Source of the DNA: Miscanthus floridulus
Lineage: Eukaryota > Streptophyta > Magnoliopsida > Poales > Poaceae
Assembly: GCF_019320115.1 (NCBI RefSeq)
Contig: NC_089584.1
Span: 58,896,852 to 58,960,851 of the forward strand
Length of the DNA stretch: 64,000 nucleotides
Direction: 5' to 3'
How positions within the stretch are numbered: position 1 is the stretch's first letter; every line of letters starts with the position of its first letter. The position numbers and the translations under genes were made by a program. The notes under the pieces are model-generated. The model worked only from the letters and a program-made list of their open reading frames with translations, was not told the origin of the DNA and did not search any database. Below are positions 60,823-64,000 of this stretch, one piece after another.

Positions 60823-60996
60823 AGGGAGACTTTAATGGGCCGTGTTGCGTCTAGTCCGAGCCCACTCAGCCTTTATATTCTTGTGAGATTGGATTTGCTC
60901 AAAAAAAAATTCTTGTGAGATTGGACCCTATTCTTTAAATTGGGCTGGACCTATATATATCCTCTTTAGGTATAAAAAAAATCCTCTTTAAGTATT
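60823..60996. repeat. Duplicated segment, copy 2
   Basis: Direct repeat of 58780-58950, with a few substitutions and longer A runs. The stretch between the copies (about 1.9 kb) contains the Tourist/hAT nest, which has no counterpart outside. Confidence 0.9.
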
Positions 60997-61313
60997 ATGT
61001 GTACATGACTATATACGAGGTGGTCCTAGCTTGGTCATTTAAATGCTTTGTATGCCACTTAAGATTTTATACTAAAAATATAATTCCTTTTTTCTTAAAA
61101 AAAGGTTACAAATCCTCATCATCCATTTTTAAAGATACTTGTTCTCTTTGAGATATAAACGGGTAAGAATTCCTCTCAATTAGTTTATGATTCTTTAATT
61201 TGATGGAAATAAGCTATTAACATTTTTTCCTCGCAAAAAAAATGCAAACTAAAGTTACGGTCCTTTGACTTAGAGTAATCATTTTTCATCTTCGCTTGAA
61301 GTCATTTAGATAC
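60997..61313. other. No gene seen
   Basis: AT-rich intergenic sequence up to the start of the second gypsy LTR. The five bases before the LTR (GATAC, 61309-61313) would be the TSD; the partner lies outside the window. Confidence 0.4.
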
Positions 61314-61704
61314 TGTCGGTGCGGGATCCACGGGATACCCCGTAAGGAAGGGAGAAGATCTAGTCTAACTAGGATCTTCCCTTATAATCTTAGTAGAAGT
61401 ATTATTATATAATCCTACTAAGAACACTCATTGTAAACCGACTAGGATTCTGACCTCCTGACTATATAAAGGAGGGCAGGGTTCCTAGGGACAGAGATTT
61501 GGACAACAGAACACTTTACAATCAATCCAACGCAAAGGCTAACGCCGACTAGACGTAGGGCTATTACTCGATCACCGGTCGAGGGCCCGAACCAGGATAA
61601 ATCGACTGTCTCTTGCGTTAACCGTTGAGTTCCGCATACGCTAAAGCCCGAACATACTACCCCGGGTACCCCCGTGGTAGGCTATCGGTGGTCAAACATC
61701 GACA
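61314..61704 (+). repeat. 5' LTR of the second gypsy element
   Basis: 391 bases, TGTCGGTGCGGGATCC to CAAACATCGACA. TATA box TATATAAA at 61463-61470, followed by GGAGGGCAGGG. Confidence 0.88.
61463..61470 (+). promoter_or_regulatory. LTR TATA box
   Basis: TATATAAA in the middle of the short LTR. The R region is expected about 30 bases downstream. Confidence 0.65.
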
Positions 61705-61706
61705 GC

Positions 61707-61724
61707 TGGCGCGCCAGGTAGGGG
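61707..61724 (+). other. Primer binding site, tRNA-Arg type
   Basis: TGGCGCGCCAGGTAGGGG, two bases after the LTR end. The decayed site at 3970 is a two-mismatch version of it. Confidence 0.75.
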
Positions 61725-61753
61725 CTTTCGGCGACTTTGCATCTAAGAGCTCG

Positions 61754-64000
61754 ATGGACCTTGACAACATGATCTTCTCGACAGGATCAACCTTCATCTT
61801 TGGCTCATGGATCTACGAGGCGGACGACAATGGCAGGCTCTAAAGCTGTCTCCTCAAAAATTCGAATTACCATGAAGACCATTCTATTTCGATAACTACG
61901 ACAGATCAACTTACTGGAAGATTCGAGCTCGCGATGTCCGATCCAACTCAGATTTTACGGCTTCACGCATCCAATTTAAACTCAGTTTTCGCTTCCGAAA
62001 CGGAGTCTTATTCGAGTTCTTTCGGAAAACCGAGTTCTTTTCCGACAAGGTTCTAGAACACGACATCAACCTATCAAGAATACAACTCGGAGTACACTCA
62101 AAGTACTTTAAAGAAGTCGGGTTCTCTTCTGTTCGGACTCCACAACATGACAACATCTTATCAGACACGGCCCGAAGGATCCACCAATCTGGTGCTTCGA
62201 ATGCCACTGAAAGGAGCCCAGAAAGGTCTCGTCTTAACTATAACATCTCAAGACTTCATCGTCCACTGGCCAGGTTCCGTTCCTGAGGATAGCGGCACCC
62301 AACTAGTCAACAATGCGACAACAACAATTCTATCCTACCAAGAAGGACACTCGATCTGCGACCTAGAAGCCTCTACAGAAGTTATCAACAACTCTGATAG
62401 TATGGAAACTAATGCTGATGACAGAACAACTCACGCTCGAGAAGTATTCATGATTCATCGTCCTCGATCATCATTGGTCTCCCCTAGAAGCACCCGACAT
62501 TAGGTCTTCAGATGAATCTGAGTCTAACATATCACCATTTACCCAGGGGCACGATGGTGAGACCGAGAGTCAGAGGCAAGCCAGAGAGAGAAAGAACAAA
62601 TTGAAACAAGGACGTCAACGCCGTGCTAAGCAGCGCAAGAAAGCTTGGGTCAGATATGAGTCAAACCTAGCCGAGTACAATAGAAGAAAATCAGAGCGAG
62701 AGGTCGAAGAAGGACGAGCGGTGAATACACCCTACGATAAGATCCGAGAAGCACTAGAAGAACTCAGGGCGACTTCACATCCTAGTGAAAAACAAGAACA
62801 ACTCTAGGACTTCCTTCGATCAACAGTCCTAAGAACACATGACGAAAGGGCCCGCTCAAGACTACCTGATAGGTCAACATCTCATGAGCAGGAAGATCAA
62901 AATCAAAGAAAGTCTGCTTTCGAGAGACTTGGATCAAGTGGAAGTCACAATAGAGAAAGCAAAAGAAACCATAGTCAAAACGACCGAGTCGAACAACCAA
63001 GAAAGGCTAGAAGCAAAGCACCTACTCAGACAGCCACGCAAAACTACTCTCACCAAGACAACAGTTGGCAAGAAGGGGGCGCTGAATCAGAATACACAGA
63101 AGCCAGAATACACGATAGATTCCCCTGTTTTGCAAACAGACTCGCTTTAATACGACTGCCTCACAAGTTCAAGCCGTCCAACCACTCCAAGTATGATGGC
63201 AAGACCGAACCAAAGCAATGGCTTAGGATTTACTCACAATCAATTGAATTGGCCGGAGGAGACGATGACATCAAGACCTTGTTCTTTCACATGGCCCTAG
63301 AAACCATGCCACTTCAATGGTTTGACAAATTGAATCTAGGATCAATCAGAAATTGGGAGGACTTGCAAAGAGCTTTTTGTGAAAATTTCATGGGTATTAT
63401 TACACACCCAATCACGCATGTAGAGTTAAAAGGACTCAAGCAGAAAGGAGGTGAAAGTCTTAGAAATTACTATCGACGATTTGGCGTACTACGAGCTCAA
63501 GTACATGACATCACCCAATGAGAAGTAATCGAAGCTTTCTCTCATGGAATCATGGCTAGGTGGCAATTTCAAGACGTCTGCAAAGAAAACTCAAGAAACA
63601 ATGAAGAATTCAGATGAACAGTGGAAAAGATGATTACTGCAGAAGAAAAGACACGAGAAAGATTCCCGGATAGAAACAACCAAGACAACCCGGACAAGCA
63701 AAACCATCGAAACAACAGACAACAGGAAAGAAAATATGGACTAGACAACACCATAGCAATGACTAACAAATCAAGGAAGTTTTCCAAGACTAGAAGGTAT
63801 GACGACATTGAAAACATGCGTTGCATCTTACACCCCAAAAGAAATCACACCATCGAAGATTGCTACACCTTCAAAGATCGATACACAAGAAAAGATAGTA
63901 AGGAGAATACCAAAGAAGGCAATCAGAAAAAAGAAGAATACAACCATGAAGACAAGGGATTCCAAAAATCTAGGGGGATAGTAGCAGTAATCTTTGCTGG
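61754..64000 (+). pseudogene. gag: gypsy gag, interrupted and cut by the window edge
   Basis: It opens at an ATG at 61754 (MDLDNMIFSTGSTFIFGSWI) with a stop by 61841. Frames then change around 62110, 62500, 62805 and 63150. A basic/coiled segment (AKQRKKAWVRYESNLAEY) lies near 62650. The retrotrans_gag domain spans about 63150-63525 (HKFKPSNHSKYDGKTEPKQW, MPLQWFDKLNLGSIRNWEDL, RAFCENFMGIITHP, ESLRNYYRRFG); a TGA at 63519-63521 breaks it. Matching sequence resumes (EVIEAFSHGI) and leads to a zinc knuckle-like CILHPKRNHTIEDCYTF near 63825. It ends in a Lys/Glu-rich region at the window edge. Confidence 0.8.

Larger units (their letters stand above)
61314..64000 (+). mobile_element. Ty3-gypsy retrotransposon, 5' part
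   Basis: A short LTR, a perfect tRNA-Arg-type primer site and a decayed gag running off the right edge. It is a different family from the element at 2484-18479: the LTR is 0.39 kb and the gag differs. Protease, RT and integrase would lie beyond 64000. Confidence 0.85.

Overview
The window is nuclear DNA of a grass, most likely a panicoid/Andropogoneae species (sugarcane, Miscanthus or sorghum relatives). This rests on spliced plant genes, CACTA elements whose subterminal repeats carry CACTGCCGGTTTT-type motifs, Ty3-gypsy elements of the type common in large grass genomes, and Tourist, Stowaway and hAT MITEs. One ordinary host gene is certain: MCM4, on the minus strand at 53672-58606, with 18 exons. 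Nearly everything else is nested transposable elements.

Layout. 1-2478: a possible minus-strand gene 5' end (415-965), then an AT-rich array of ~156-bp repeats that flips orientation near 1495. 2484-18479: a complete but decayed Ty3-gypsy element with 1.48-kb LTRs and target-site duplication (TSD) CCTGG. It has gag-protease-RT-RNase H-second RNase H-integrase on the plus strand and a separate multi-exon antisense gene with its own TATA box in its 3' half. It sits inside the end of one CACTA element (terminus at 18671), which itself interrupts the Transposase_24-type gene of another. 18672-30787: CACTA territory, all genes on the minus strand: the truncated Transposase_24 gene, a small viroplasmin-like (Cauli_VI) ORF with a membrane segment, an unrecognised three-exon gene and a broken TNP2-type DDE transposase. 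Between them lie arrays of subterminal repeats that carry tRNA-like units. 31002-34227: an AT microsatellite and several MITEs, one a 583-bp CACTA derivative with TSD CTA. 35285-39166: a large Stowaway-like element split by a ~3-kb solo LTR. 40123-42784: a decayed plant-mobile-domain (PMD) gene. 43260-45560: LTR remnants. 46216-52850: a complete LTR element on the minus strand (TSD CATAG) that encodes only Gag, inserted in a Stowaway MITE. 53672-58769: MCM4 and its E2F-type promoter. 58780-61000: a duplicated flank and a Tourist MITE carrying a hAT insertion. 61314-64000: the 5' part of another Ty3-gypsy element.

The most notable observations are: (1) a one-base deletion in the Walker B exon of an otherwise clean MCM4; (2) an antisense gene with its own promoter inside the gypsy element; (3) a Gag-only LTR element with two zinc knuckles; (4) tandem tRNA-like units with A- and B-box motifs inside CACTA subterminal arrays; (5) several exactly datable nested insertions read from TSDs. 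All calls come from reading the sequence; no similarity search was run.
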